Shown: positions 34,400 to 43,316, numbered from the stretch's first letter. The stretch: 64,000 bases of DNA from Halieaceae bacterium UBA5044 (GCA_002416125.1 DIBU01000013.1:237899-301898); one strand, 5' to 3'. Made by a program: numbers and translations. Notes: generated by a model from the sequence alone, not told the origin.

Positions 34400-35962
34400 A
34401 TGACGGAAGAGCTGCGCCCCGAGCTACAGGCGCTGCGCGAGCGTCTGCTGCGCACCCAGGACGAATACCGCGCCGAGGCGCGGACCCGGCGGCATGCCGC
34501 AGGGTATCGCACGGCTCGCGAAAACCTCCGTGATCTGGTCGACGACGACAGCTTTCAGGAATATGGGCAACTGGCGGTGGCGGCGCAGCGCACCCGGCGC
34601 GACTATCTGGAGCTGCAAAGCAGCACCGCTGGCGATGGCATTATCACCGGCACCGCAACCATCAACGCGGCCCAGGTGGGGATGCAGGCAGCTCGCGCTG
34701 CGGTCGTGATCAACGACTACGCAGTTCTGGCAGGTACCCAGGGTTTCTTCCATCACCGCAAGCTGGACCGCCTGTGTGAACTTGCCGAGCAGCACCGCCT
34801 GCCGGTGGTCATGTTCACCGAGGGAGGGGGTGGCCGTCCCGGTGACACCGATGTGCTGACACACATTGCCGGGCTGCATGTGGAGTCCTTTGCAACCTGG
34901 GCGCGACTGGCCGGCCGGGTGCCGCGAATCGCAGTCAACAACGGCTATTGCTTTGCCGGTAACGCGGCGCTTTTTGGCTGTGCCGACTTCACCATCGCCA
35001 CGCGCTCATCCTGGATTGGCATGGCCGGGCCGGCCATGATCGAGGGCGGTGGACTGGGCAAGGTCGCCGCCACCGACATCGGCCCGCTGGAGGAGCAGTT
35101 AAAAAACGGCGTTGTGGATATTCCCGCCGATAACGAGGCGCATGCCACCGCCCTGGCCAGGCAGCTGCTGGGGTATTTCCAGGGGCCAGTGCGCGAGTGG
35201 TCCTGCGTCGACCAGAGCGCGTTGCGCGCTGCCGTGCCCGACGACCGGCGCTGGGCCTACCCGGTGCGCAAGGTCATCGAGACGCTGGCGGACAGTGGGT
35301 CGTTCCTCGAATTGCGTCGCGTCTACGGGCGCAGCATCATCACCGGATTCATCCGGCTCGAGGGTCTGCCGGTCGCGCTGATTGCCAACGACTGTCAGCA
35401 GCTGGGTGGAGCGGTGGATGCCGAATCGGCGGAAAAAGCGGCTCGTTTTCTGGGCGTGTGCGATGCCTTTGGCCTGCCGGTATTGTCGCTGACGGATACC
35501 CCGGGGTTCATGGTGGGGCCGGCGAGCGAACGGCAGGCAGCGGTGCGCCGCATGTCCTCGCTGTTTACCACCGGGGCCCGTTTGCAGGTGCCGGTGGTGG
35601 CGGTTTTCCTGCGCAAGGGCTACGGGCTGGGTGCCATGGCCATGACCGGGGGCAGCTTTCTGGCGCCCGTCTACGCCGCTGCCTGGCCCACGGGGGAGTT
35701 CGGTGGCATGGGGCTCGAAGGCGCAGTGCGCCTGGGCTACCGGAAGGAATTGGAGGCGGTGAAAGATCCCGCCGAGCGCGAGCAGCTGTTCGAGCAACTG
35801 CTGGCGAAAATGTACGAGGCCGGCAAAGCTACGGAAGCCGCATCGTTTCTGGAGATTGACGCGGTTATCGACCCGGCGGATACCCGGGCTGAAGTATTGC
35901 GTGCCCTGCGGACCGCGGGCATCTGTCCGTCGCCTGGCGTCTTCGGGCCAGCGGCGCCATAA
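34400..35962 (+). CDS. Acyl-CoA carboxylase carboxyltransferase subunit
   Basis: A 520-residue protein with two crotonase-like halves typical of carboxyltransferases. N-half: GDGIITGTATINAAQVGMQAARAAVVINDYAVLAGTQGFFHHRKLDRLCELAEQHRLPVVMFTEGGGGR. C-half: IITGFIRLEGLPVALIAND, VLSLTDTPGFMVGPASE and VAVFLRKGYGLGAMAMTGG. It should transfer CO2 from carboxybiotin to an acyl-CoA. No biotin-carboxylase or biotin-carrier gene is in the window. Where propionyl-CoA carboxylases have ELGGAxxH this one reads DIGPLEEQLKNGVVD. Similar stand-alone subunits exist near sterol or terpene acyl-CoA genes. Exact substrate unknown; see also the geranyl- or methylcrotonyl-type alternative. Confidence 0.83.
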   Translation: MTEELRPELQALRERLLRTQDEYRAEARTRRHAAGYRTARENLRDLVDDDSFQEYGQLAVAAQRTRRDYLELQSSTAGDGIITGTATINAAQVGMQAARAAVVINDYAVLAGTQGFFHHRKLDRLCELAEQHRLPVVMFTEGGGGRPGDTDVLTHIAGLHVESFATWARLAGRVPRIAVNNGYCFAGNAALFGCADFTIATRSSWIGMAGPAMIEGGGLGKVAATDIGPLEEQLKNGVVDIPADNEAHATALARQLLGYFQGPVREWSCVDQSALRAAVPDDRRWAYPVRKVIETLADSGSFLELRRVYGRSIITGFIRLEGLPVALIANDCQQLGGAVDAESAEKAARFLGVCDAFGLPVLSLTDTPGFMVGPASERQAAVRRMSSLFTTGARLQVPVVAVFLRKGYGLGAMAMTGGSFLAPVYAAAWPTGEFGGMGLEGAVRLGYRKELEAVKDPAEREQLFEQLLAKMYEAGKATEAASFLEIDAVIDPADTRAEVLRALRTAGICPSPGVFGPAAP

Positions 35963-35993
35963 ACCCTGTTTTCACACGACTTGGAGAAGACCC

Positions 35994-36761
35994 ATGCAGA
36001 ACCTGTTTAACGTCAGTGGAAAAGTGGCCGTCGTCACCGGCGGTTCGCGCGGTATAGGTGCCATGATTGCCGAGGGCTTCGTGGCTAACGGTGTTAAAAC
36101 CTATATCACAGCGCGCAAGGCGGAGGAGCTTGAAGCCACCGCGGAGCGCCTGTCCGCACAGGGGGAGTGTATTGCGATCCCCTCGGACCTCTCCACCCTG
36201 TCGGGGATTACCGCGTTTGCCGCGGCGCTGAGAGAGCGGGAGCCTGCGGTACATATTCTGGTCAACAACGCCGGGGCAACCTGGGGCGCTGCCATCGACG
36301 AATTTCCGGAGAGTGGTTGGGACAAGGTGATGGACCTGAATGTCAAATCAATCTTCTTTCTCACCCAGCAAATGCTGCCGCTGCTGCGCGCCGGGCGCCG
36401 CGACGACGACCCGGCCCGCGTGATCAATATCGGTTCGGTGAACGGGATTACCAATGCCCACGGCAATAACTACGGCTACAGCGCAAGCAAGGCGGCGGTC
36501 CACCACCTGACCCGGCAACTGGGTGCCGACCTGGCCAAAGAGGGTATCAACGTCAACGCCATTGCTCCCGGACTGTTCCCGAGCAAGATGACGGCGCACC
36601 TGCTGCCGCATGAGGCGGAGCTGGTGCAGAGCTTTCCGATCAGCCGCATGGGGTCCGCGGAGGATGCGGCGGGCACCGCGATCTACCTCAGTTCCCGGGC
36701 CGCTGCCTGGGTGACCGGCCACGTGTTGGTGCTGGATGGTGGTCTGGTTGCGGACGCCTGA
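35994..36761 (+). CDS. RhlG-like short-chain dehydrogenase/3-ketoacyl reductase
   Basis: A 255-residue SDR from ATG 35994 with GGAGA upstream. It shows VAVVTGGSRGIGAMIAEGFVANG (cofactor), ILVNNAGATWGAAIDEFPESGWDKVMDLNVKSIF, ARVINIGSVNGITNAHGNNYGYSASKAAVHHLTRQLGADL (Ser/Tyr/Lys) and GHVLVLDGGLVADA. The pattern resembles Pseudomonas RhlG, an NADPH-dependent 3-ketoacyl reductase. It is the last gene of the acyl-CoA cluster, 31 bases after the carboxyltransferase. It might reduce a beta-keto acyl intermediate or act in the reverse direction; cellular role is not certain. A GC-rich hairpin follows at 36769. Confidence 0.86.
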   Translation: MQNLFNVSGKVAVVTGGSRGIGAMIAEGFVANGVKTYITARKAEELEATAERLSAQGECIAIPSDLSTLSGITAFAAALREREPAVHILVNNAGATWGAAIDEFPESGWDKVMDLNVKSIFFLTQQMLPLLRAGRRDDDPARVINIGSVNGITNAHGNNYGYSASKAAVHHLTRQLGADLAKEGINVNAIAPGLFPSKMTAHLLPHEAELVQSFPISRMGSAEDAAGTAIYLSSRAAAWVTGHVLVLDGGLVADA

Positions 36762-36768
36762 GGTGCCC

Positions 36769-36797
36769 GCCGCCGTTACGCTGCGCGTTCCGGCGGC
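36769..36797. terminator. GC-rich stem-loop between convergent genes (possible terminator)
   Basis: GCCGCCG at 36769-36775 pairs with CGGCGGC at 36791-36797 with a 15-base loop, between the RhlG-like gene and the convergent secreted aminopeptidase. Seven GC-rich pairs could stop or protect both transcripts. No T-run follows on either strand, so a Rho-independent terminator is only a weak call. Confidence 0.35.
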
Positions 36798-36815
36798 AGG
36801 GTAAGGCGCCCGAAT

Positions 36816-38375
36816 TCACTCCGCAGTCGAGTTCGCGTAGAGCGTCACCCACTCGGTCAGCAGGCGCACGCCGTAGCCCGTCGCGCCGGTCAGGGGCGGT
36901 TTGCTGGTGGCGTCATAGCGGCCATTCCCGGCCATATCGACATGCACCCAGGGCGTGTCGCCGGCAAATTGCTGCAGGAAAACCGCGCCCGCCTGTGCGC
37001 CGGGGGAGCCCGTGTTGCGGATGTCAGCCACTGTGCTCTCAATGATTTTTTCATACGGCCCCAGCGGCAGGCGCCACACCCGTTCACGGGTCAACTCGCC
37101 TGCCTGGGTCACGCTGTCGACGAGTGCATCGTCGGTGCTGAAGACTGCGGCGTAGTCCCGGCCGAGGGCACGGACCTTGGAGCCGGTCAGTGTGGCGATG
37201 TCGGCGATAACCCGTGGCTTGAATTTTTCCCGCGCGTACCAGATACCATCCGCGAGCACGAGGCGCCCCTCGGCGTCCGTGTTGGCGATTTCGATGGTGA
37301 TACCGCTAGCGGATGTCACCACATCACCGGGCAATTGTGCAGTGCCCGACACCGCGTTCTGTGACAGCGGCATTATGCCGACCACGTTCACCGGCGCGCG
37401 CTGGCGCGCCAGCGCCTCCAGGGTACCCGCCACTGCCGCGGCACCGGCCTTGTCACCGGTCATGGCGAGCAGGGATTCAGCATCCAGCTTCAGGTTGTAA
37501 CCGCCGCTGTCGAAGGTGATGCCCTTGCCGACCAGCGCGATCGGTGCGTCCTTGCTGCCACGCCACTGCGCGATCAGCAGGTGGGAGCCGTGCTGGCTGC
37601 CGCGGCTGACGCCGTACAGTGCTTCCATGCCCTCCTGCAGAATCTGCTTGGGTGTCAGCACGGTGATTGTTATCCCGAGGGGCTCGAGACGCTGCCTGAC
37701 ATGGTCTGCGAAGGCGGCGGGGTAGCCGTCACTGCCCGGGAGGTTGGTCAGTTCCCGGGCGGTAAAGACGCCCTCCGCAAGGGCCCGCAGCTGCGCATAG
37801 CGCGCCTCGGCCGCTTGTGGGTCGGACACCAGCCAATGATAGGTCTGTGCCGGACGCGGCTCCGGTGCAGACTTGTAGCGGTCAAAGCGGTAGTTCGCCA
37901 GGTCAGCGCCGTGTGCCACGGCAGCGACCAGGGCGCTGTGACTGTCATTCTGCGGGAGCAGCCCGGTGTTGACCGCCACGGTGCTTGAAGGTCGCGTCGC
38001 CAGGTGCAGTGCCAGGGCCGCGCCGACGGACTCCGCATCTGCCCGTTGCAGCGCCGCGCCGTCGCCCACTCCCAGGGCAATCAGTCGCTTCGCGTTCATT
38101 CCCGCGGGAGCGAGCACTTCGAACTGTTCGCCGAGGGCACCGGTAAACGCCTGGGCCTCTACCGCGCGTTGAAACTGGGCCACCGTCTCTGCCGACCCTA
38201 CGGCGGGCGCAGCGGGGCTGCTGTCGGTAGACAGTGGCACCAGCACCACCACAGTGTCCGCCTCGGCGGGCGGTGTCGCGCTGAACAGGTTCTGTGTCTG
38301 CAGATAGTCGGCCTGTGCAACAAAGGCGACGAGCAGCAGGCCGACGGCTGCGCTGTAGCGAAGCATAGTCTTCAT
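36816..38375 (-). CDS. Secreted M17-family leucyl aminopeptidase paralogue
   Basis: A 519-residue M17 peptidase with a typical signal peptide (MKTMLRYSAAVGLLLVAFVAQA, cleavage likely before Asp23), so unlike the usual cytosolic PepA it should be exported. The C-terminal catalytic half has VGKGITFDSGGYNLKLD (metal-binding Lys/Asp), TGDKAGAAAVAGTLEALA, IEIANTDAEGRLVLADGI (catalytic loop) and FLQQFAGDTPWVHVDMAGNG. It would cleave N-terminal residues from peptides in the periplasm or outside. A canonical pepA is at 51.0-52.5 kb in the same window, so this is a paralogue. It lies next to rapA on the minus strand. Confidence 0.88.
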   Translation of the reverse strand: MKTMLRYSAAVGLLLVAFVAQADYLQTQNLFSATPPAEADTVVVLVPLSTDSSPAAPAVGSAETVAQFQRAVEAQAFTGALGEQFEVLAPAGMNAKRLIALGVGDGAALQRADAESVGAALALHLATRPSSTVAVNTGLLPQNDSHSALVAAVAHGADLANYRFDRYKSAPEPRPAQTYHWLVSDPQAAEARYAQLRALAEGVFTARELTNLPGSDGYPAAFADHVRQRLEPLGITITVLTPKQILQEGMEALYGVSRGSQHGSHLLIAQWRGSKDAPIALVGKGITFDSGGYNLKLDAESLLAMTGDKAGAAAVAGTLEALARQRAPVNVVGIMPLSQNAVSGTAQLPGDVVTSASGITIEIANTDAEGRLVLADGIWYAREKFKPRVIADIATLTGSKVRALGRDYAAVFSTDDALVDSVTQAGELTRERVWRLPLGPYEKIIESTVADIRNTGSPGAQAGAVFLQQFAGDTPWVHVDMAGNGRYDATSKPPLTGATGYGVRLLTEWVTLYANSTAE

Positions 38376-38397
38376 GGTGGGAGAATCCTCCTTGGTG

Positions 38398-41202
38398 TCA
38401 GGTGGTGATGATCAGGCGCAGTGCCTGTAGTTGCAGGCTGGCATGGGCGATGTGCAGTGCCGATTCCTCAATCCGGTAGGCGAGGTGGTCCAGTTCTTCC
38501 TGTCGGATGGACGGGTTCACCGCGCGAAGGGCCTGCAGTCGCTCCAGCTCGGCGCCCAGTTCTGCACGCATCTGTTGCTCGGCGTCGGCGAGCAGTGGAG
38601 CAAGGCGCTCGGTCGCCAGGCGGCTGGCGAGTAGCATCTTGTTGTCCACTTCCTGCTGCACCTGCTTGATGATCGCAAGGGCCGTGCTCTTGTTGACGCG
38701 TTCGACCAGGCCGTTGAGGCGCTCGTGCGGTACCAGTGCTGCCAGGTCCTTGCCGCGTGCATCGACCAGCAGGCGCAGGGGAGACAGGGACAGGAAGCGT
38801 TCCAGCTGCAGACTGCGGGGCGCGACACAATTGACGGTAAACACACACTCCAGCAGCATGGTGCCCGGGGCGATGCCCTTGAGTTTGATAGTACCCAGGG
38901 CGGCGTTGCCCAGTTCGGTGGAGCGCACCATGTCCATCGCCTCCACCAGCATCGGGTGCTCCCAGGTGAGGAAGGCCATATCCTCGCGCGCCAGAGCCTT
39001 GCTCCGTGAAAAGGTGACGGTGGTGCCATCCTCCTGCAGGTGCGGGAAGTGACCTGTCAGCATATGGTCCGTTGGACGCAGCACCAGGGCGCGGTCCGAG
39101 TGATGCTCGTGTTCCACACCATAGGCCTCACACAGGAGTTCGAGGTACTGTTGCAGCTCGTCGCCGGCCTCCTGGCTGCTGATTTCGGTAATCAATTCGC
39201 CGGCCACCTCGGCCTTGCAGGAGTTGCGCTCCAGCAGCCGGTCGCGCCCCTCCCGCAGCTCCCGTCGTGTCTCCAGGGTGAAGGCCGCGGTATCGGCGAT
39301 CAGCGATTCCAGGCTGTCGTCCGGTTTCTGCAACAGCGGCAGCAGGCGCGATGCGAAGCGGTCGAAAATCATGGTGCCCGCGGAGCAGCTTTCCCGGAAC
39401 AGGTTCAGGCCCCGGTCATACCACTCCAGCAGTACCTCCTGGGCGCTGTCGGCCAGATACGGCACGTGAATCTGTACATCCTGGGCCTGGCCGATGCGGT
39501 CGAGACGGCCGATACGCTGTTCCAGCAGGTCGGGATTGAGCGGCAGGTCGAACAGGATCAGGTGGTGGGCAAACTGGAAGTTGCGCCCCTCGCTGCCAAT
39601 TTCCGAACAAACCAGGGTCTGTGCCCCGGCGGATTCGTCGGCGAAGTAGGCTGCGGCCCGGTCCCGCTCGATGATGGACAGGCCCTCATAGAACGCCGCG
39701 GAGCGGATGCCCGCGCGCAGGTGCAGATGATGCTCCAGCGTCACGGCTGTTTGCGCCCGGGCGCAAATCACCAGCACCTTTGCCGGGCGCAGGGCTTTCA
39801 GGGTTTGCTCCAGCCAGGCCACGCGGGGGTCGAACCCCACCCAGCTGTCATCGTGGTAGGGGGCTTCGGGGTGCAGTGCCTCGGCAAGGTCGCTGTTGGC
39901 ATGACGGTACGGATCGGGTTGCTGCAGCGGGTAGCGGTGCAGCACGCGTTGGGGAAAGCCGCTGATGGCAGCGCGCGTGTTGCGGAACATCACCCGCCCG
40001 GTGCCGTGGCGATCTAGAATCTGTTCGATCAGGGTGTCGGCGGGTGCATCCGGGTCCAGCCCTGCGGGCAGGTCAGCCGGTCGCTCGCCGCGTTCCAGGC
40101 TCAGGGTGAGGTCGCTCCAGCGACGGTACTGCTGCTCTTCCTCGCGGAAAGCCTCGAGCGAGTGAAAGCGCTCCGGGTCCAGCAGTTGCAGGCGCGCGAA
40201 GTGGCTCTCCAGACCGACCTGCTCAGGTGTGGCGGTGAGCAGCAGAAGCCCCGGATTCTGGCGTGCCAGTGCGGCCACGAAACGGTAGTCCTCACCGGGT
40301 TGCTCCGGGGACCAGTGCAGGTGATGCGCCTCGTCCACGACCACCAGGTCCCAGTCCGCCTGCAACGCCTGCAGTTGTCGCGCTTGTGAGTCCCGGAACA
40401 GGTCGAGGCTGCACAGCACGAGCTGCTCCGCCTCGAAAGGATTCTCCCCATCGGCTTCCATGAGTGGGTCTTCGTCCAGCAGCTCCAGTGGATCCGAGGT
40501 GTCCAGACGCTGGGCATCGAACAGGGAGAAATGCAGGTTGAAGCGACGCAGCATCTCTACCAGCCACTGGTGCAGCAGCGTTTGTGGCACCAGCACCAGC
40601 ACCCGCGAAGCTCTGCCCGTAAGCAGCTGCTGGTGCAGGATCATGCCGGCTTCAATGGTTTTGCCCAGACCGACTTCATCGGCCAGCAGCACCCGCGGGG
40701 AGTAGCGCTGCCCCACTTCGTTCGCGATATACACCTGGTGCGGCAGCAGGCTGGTGCGGGAACCCATCAGCCCCCGTGCGCGGGAGCGCTGTAGCCGGTC
40801 GATATGCGAGAGGGTGGCCACCCGCAGGGCGAAGTCACTGGTTTTGTCGAAGTGGCCGTTCAACAGGCGCTGCTGCGGCGTCGTAATCTGTACGAAAGGG
40901 TCAAGTTCCAGTTCGGAGACCGTCAGCTGTGCATCGTGGTGATCAGTGCCGGTGTAGAGCAGCAGTCCGGCGCTCTCGGTGACCGCCGTCACCGCCAGCT
41001 CGCTGCCGTGCACGGTCGAAATGTGGTCGCCCACCTTGAAGCGCAACCGGGTCAGCGGTGCGCTGTCTGCAGCGTAGGTGCGCTCCTCACCCACCGCCGG
41101 AAAACTCAGTGTGACGCGTCGCGGTTCGACCTCGACGATGATCCCCAGACCCAGCTGCGCATCGGCATGGCTGACCCAGCGTTGACCTACGATGTATTCC
41201 AT
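38398..41202 (-). CDS. rapA: RNA polymerase-associated ATPase RapA
   Basis: A 934-residue Swi2/Snf2 ATPase. N-terminal Tudor-like region (GQRWVSHADAQLGLGIIVEVEPRRVTLSFPAVGEERTY), helicase motif I LADEVGLGKTIEAG near residue 170, DEAH in VVVDEAHHLHW, motif V/VI in SEGRNFQFAHHLILFDLPLNPDLLEQRIGRLDRIGQ, then the RapA C-terminal domain. RapA binds RNA polymerase and promotes its recycling after termination under stress. It is a gammaproteobacterial marker. Length (968 in E. coli) is close. The next gene on the minus strand downstream is the secreted aminopeptidase. Confidence 0.93.
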   Translation of the reverse strand: MEYIVGQRWVSHADAQLGLGIIVEVEPRRVTLSFPAVGEERTYAADSAPLTRLRFKVGDHISTVHGSELAVTAVTESAGLLLYTGTDHHDAQLTVSELELDPFVQITTPQQRLLNGHFDKTSDFALRVATLSHIDRLQRSRARGLMGSRTSLLPHQVYIANEVGQRYSPRVLLADEVGLGKTIEAGMILHQQLLTGRASRVLVLVPQTLLHQWLVEMLRRFNLHFSLFDAQRLDTSDPLELLDEDPLMEADGENPFEAEQLVLCSLDLFRDSQARQLQALQADWDLVVVDEAHHLHWSPEQPGEDYRFVAALARQNPGLLLLTATPEQVGLESHFARLQLLDPERFHSLEAFREEEQQYRRWSDLTLSLERGERPADLPAGLDPDAPADTLIEQILDRHGTGRVMFRNTRAAISGFPQRVLHRYPLQQPDPYRHANSDLAEALHPEAPYHDDSWVGFDPRVAWLEQTLKALRPAKVLVICARAQTAVTLEHHLHLRAGIRSAAFYEGLSIIERDRAAAYFADESAGAQTLVCSEIGSEGRNFQFAHHLILFDLPLNPDLLEQRIGRLDRIGQAQDVQIHVPYLADSAQEVLLEWYDRGLNLFRESCSAGTMIFDRFASRLLPLLQKPDDSLESLIADTAAFTLETRRELREGRDRLLERNSCKAEVAGELITEISSQEAGDELQQYLELLCEAYGVEHEHHSDRALVLRPTDHMLTGHFPHLQEDGTTVTFSRSKALAREDMAFLTWEHPMLVEAMDMVRSTELGNAALGTIKLKGIAPGTMLLECVFTVNCVAPRSLQLERFLSLSPLRLLVDARGKDLAALVPHERLNGLVERVNKSTALAIIKQVQQEVDNKMLLASRLATERLAPLLADAEQQMRAELGAELERLQALRAVNPSIRQEELDHLAYRIEESALHIAHASLQLQALRLIITT

Positions 41203-41315
41203 GGCGTCCCGTATGCTGCAGGGCCCCTGGTTTCGGCCCGTAAAAGACGCCTAGTCTACCATCGACGGGCAGCCGGGTTGAGGCTTGCGGCGCTTCTGCG
41301 CCGAAATTGCCGCGT

Positions 41316-42134
41316 TTATGCCCGCTCTTCGGGGAAAAACAGCGCCAGACTGTTGCGATAGGCGGCCTGCAGCAGAGTCTCGACGGGCACATCCAGCACG
41401 CTGGCCACGCGTTCAGCGATGAAGGGCAGGTAGAACGGGGCGTTGGGCCTTCCCCGGTAAGGCACCGGGGTCAGGTAGGGTGCGTCGGTTTCCAGCACCA
41501 GTTGCTCCAGCGGCGTTGCGGTGACCACGGCGCGCACGTTGTCGGCGCTGTTGAAGGTGGTGATCCCGTTAAATCCCAGCATGAAACCGGCCTCCAGGCA
41601 GAACTCGGCCAATGGCAGCCCCGAGGTAAAACTGTGGATCACGCCCTTGCGCCGCAGCTGCGGTGCGTACTCGGCGAGAATGTCACGGGTATCTTCATCG
41701 GCGTCACGGGTGTGTATAACGACCGGCAGGTCCAGGTCCGCGGCCAGGGCGAGCTGTGCGGCAAACACCTTTCGCTGCACGCTTCGGTCGGCGTGGTCGT
41801 AGTAATAATCCAGGCCGATTTCCCCGATTGCCACGATCCTTGCGTCCTGTGCCTGCTCACGAATCCTGGCTGCCACGCGGGCATTGAAGCCCTCGGCTTC
41901 GTGAGGATGAATTCCCTGGGTGCCCCATATGTCGGGCGCCCTGCGGGTTAAAGCGAGCACGCGGTCCAGGTTGTCCGCAGAGACGGCAATGGTCACGATG
42001 CGCTCAACGCCGACACTGCGGGCGCGCAGCAGGGTGTCCTGCAGTGCCTCCGGTTCGAGGTAGTCGAGATGGCAGTGGGTCTCGATCAGCGGGGTGGCGA
42101 ATAGCGGTATGTCGCGGCGCTTGCTGTTACCCAT
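41316..42134 (-). CDS. tatD: TatD-family deoxyribonuclease/hydrolase
   Basis: A 272-residue amidohydrolase-fold protein. Metal sites are in ETHCHLDYL, the GEIGLDYYYD loop (Glu), VIHTRDA, GVIHSFTSG, and LETDAPYLTP. This is the full TatD set. TatD proteins are metal-dependent 3'-5' exonucleases and are linked to DNA repair; E. coli has TatD, YcfH and YjjV. This one has PFYLPFIAERVASVLD, common to YjjV/TatD-like proteins; the precise subfamily is not resolved. Its start overlaps the stop of the LysR gene upstream by eight bases, so both are read together. Confidence 0.87.
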   Translation of the reverse strand: MGNSKRRDIPLFATPLIETHCHLDYLEPEALQDTLLRARSVGVERIVTIAVSADNLDRVLALTRRAPDIWGTQGIHPHEAEGFNARVAARIREQAQDARIVAIGEIGLDYYYDHADRSVQRKVFAAQLALAADLDLPVVIHTRDADEDTRDILAEYAPQLRRKGVIHSFTSGLPLAEFCLEAGFMLGFNGITTFNSADNVRAVVTATPLEQLVLETDAPYLTPVPYRGRPNAPFYLPFIAERVASVLDVPVETLLQAAYRNSLALFFPEERA

Positions 42135-43143
42135 GCGACCTCCGGGTACGGGTTTGCGGCGCCCGCGTGGGTCGCCTGGCGAGTGCGGGTCCGCCGCCGC
42201 TGCTGTCCGGCGCGCGTGTTTCCAGTTCGGTGATGGTGTCCGTGATCTGCTCCCACAGCCATTGGTGGAGGGGTGACTGATCCGTGCGGCGGTGCGCCAC
42301 CAGCATGTAGTTCAACGTGTAATCACTGCCCGGCGGTGTCGGCAGCGCAACGATGCCGCTGGTGATGTGGGTGTTCTGCAGCACATAGGCCGGGCCCGGC
42401 AGGAAATAGTCAGTGCTGCGCAGCACCTCCATCGCCGTCATCAGATGCGAGGTTTCCAGCGATCCCTGCAGGGGGCTGCGTACGCGCATGAACGCATCCG
42501 AACTGCGCGCCAGCTCGGCCTGCTCCAGGTCGGGGATATAAACGCGGATCAGCGGAAAACTGGCCAGCCGGTCCCAACTGATCTCACCCTGGGTCAGAGG
42601 GTGTCCTGCGCGCACCAGAATCGCGGTGGGCGCGCTCACCAGTTGCTGCACCCGAAAGTCCGCTGGGTAGTGAGACTGAGCGATGTGGATTGCAAAATCC
42701 AGACTACCGGTCGCCAGCGCCTCAAGCTGATGCTCAAGGCGCGTGATCGTGCGTATGGAGAGCCTCGGCGCCAGCCGATGCAGCCGCTGGATAAATTCCG
42801 GGAGCAGCGCGATACCCACGTACTCGGAGAGGGCCACAGTGATTTCGCCCGTGTAGGTGTAGGGGTCAAAGCGCGAGCCCGAAACCAGTCGGTTGATATC
42901 GTCCAGTACGCCGCCCAGTTCTGCCGCCAGCTCCAGCGCGCGCGGTGTGGGTTGCATGCCGCGCTGGCTGCGCGTGAACAGGGGGTCGCCAAACAGGCTG
43001 CGCAGGCGACTCAGGGTTTTGCTCATTGCCGGTTGTGTAATGTGCAGCCGTTCCGCGGCCCGCGATACACTGCGTTCCTCGAGCAGTGCGTGCAGGGCCA
43101 CCAGCAGATTCAGGTCGGTTTTGTGCAGATTAAGGGTGTCCAC
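42127..43143 (-). CDS. LysR-family transcriptional regulator
   Basis: A 338-residue LysR protein starting MDTLNLHKTDLNLLVALHALLEERSVSRAAERLHITQPAMSKTLSRLRSLFGDPLFTRSQRGMQPT, the DNA-binding winged helix, followed by a NodD/PcaR-type inducer domain (YTGEITVALSEYVGIALLPEFIQRLHRLAPRLSIRTI). A disordered C-terminal tail (ETRAPDSSGGGPALARRPTRAPQTRTRRSHG) is unusual. Its closest context is the downstream tatD gene, overlapping by eight bases. The plus-strand small RNA candidate begins about 80 bases upstream in the divergent direction and could be its target. Ligand unknown. Confidence 0.83.
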   Translation of the reverse strand: MDTLNLHKTDLNLLVALHALLEERSVSRAAERLHITQPAMSKTLSRLRSLFGDPLFTRSQRGMQPTPRALELAAELGGVLDDINRLVSGSRFDPYTYTGEITVALSEYVGIALLPEFIQRLHRLAPRLSIRTITRLEHQLEALATGSLDFAIHIAQSHYPADFRVQQLVSAPTAILVRAGHPLTQGEISWDRLASFPLIRVYIPDLEQAELARSSDAFMRVRSPLQGSLETSHLMTAMEVLRSTDYFLPGPAYVLQNTHITSGIVALPTPPGSDYTLNYMLVAHRRTDQSPLHQWLWEQITDTITELETRAPDSSGGGPALARRPTRAPQTRTRRSHG

Positions 43144-43188
43144 CGCTCAATTATGAATCATTTTCATGGCAAACATAAGAAAAATACA

Positions 43189-43218
43189 TTGGATATATAT
43201 CGAGAGGCTACCTATTCT
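43189..43218 (+). promoter_or_regulatory. Candidate promoter of the 43.2-kb small RNA
   Basis: On the plus strand TTGGAT (43189-43194) and TATTCT (43213-43218) are 18 bases apart, matching the sigma-70 consensus at three and four of six positions, in an AT-rich stretch. Transcription would start near 43225, just before the stem-loop and terminator. It diverges from the LysR gene. Prediction by eye only. Confidence 0.35.
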
Positions 43219-43224
43219 ACTCCC

Positions 43225-43316
43225 ATGTCATGAGCGTTTCCGTCGACAGCGACGGAGGCGACCATCCAGGTCCAGCAAGTGATAGTTTCAAACCCGCCGT
43301 CTGGCGGGTTTTTTTT
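43225..43316 (+). ncRNA. Candidate small RNA with 5' hairpin and Rho-independent terminator
   Basis: This roughly 92-base plus-strand segment lies in a 144-base gap between two minus-strand genes, so no coding gene needs a plus-strand terminator here. It contains an 11-base stem at 43235-43260 (CGTTTCCGTCG facing CGACGGAGGCG around an ACAG loop, with two G-T pairs), then about 30 unpaired bases, then a strong terminator stem (43291-43308) with eight T. The terminator also covers the last codons of the WS/DGAT gene on the other strand, so the RNA could pair with that mRNA's 3' end. No known RNA family is recognised. Confidence 0.5.
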
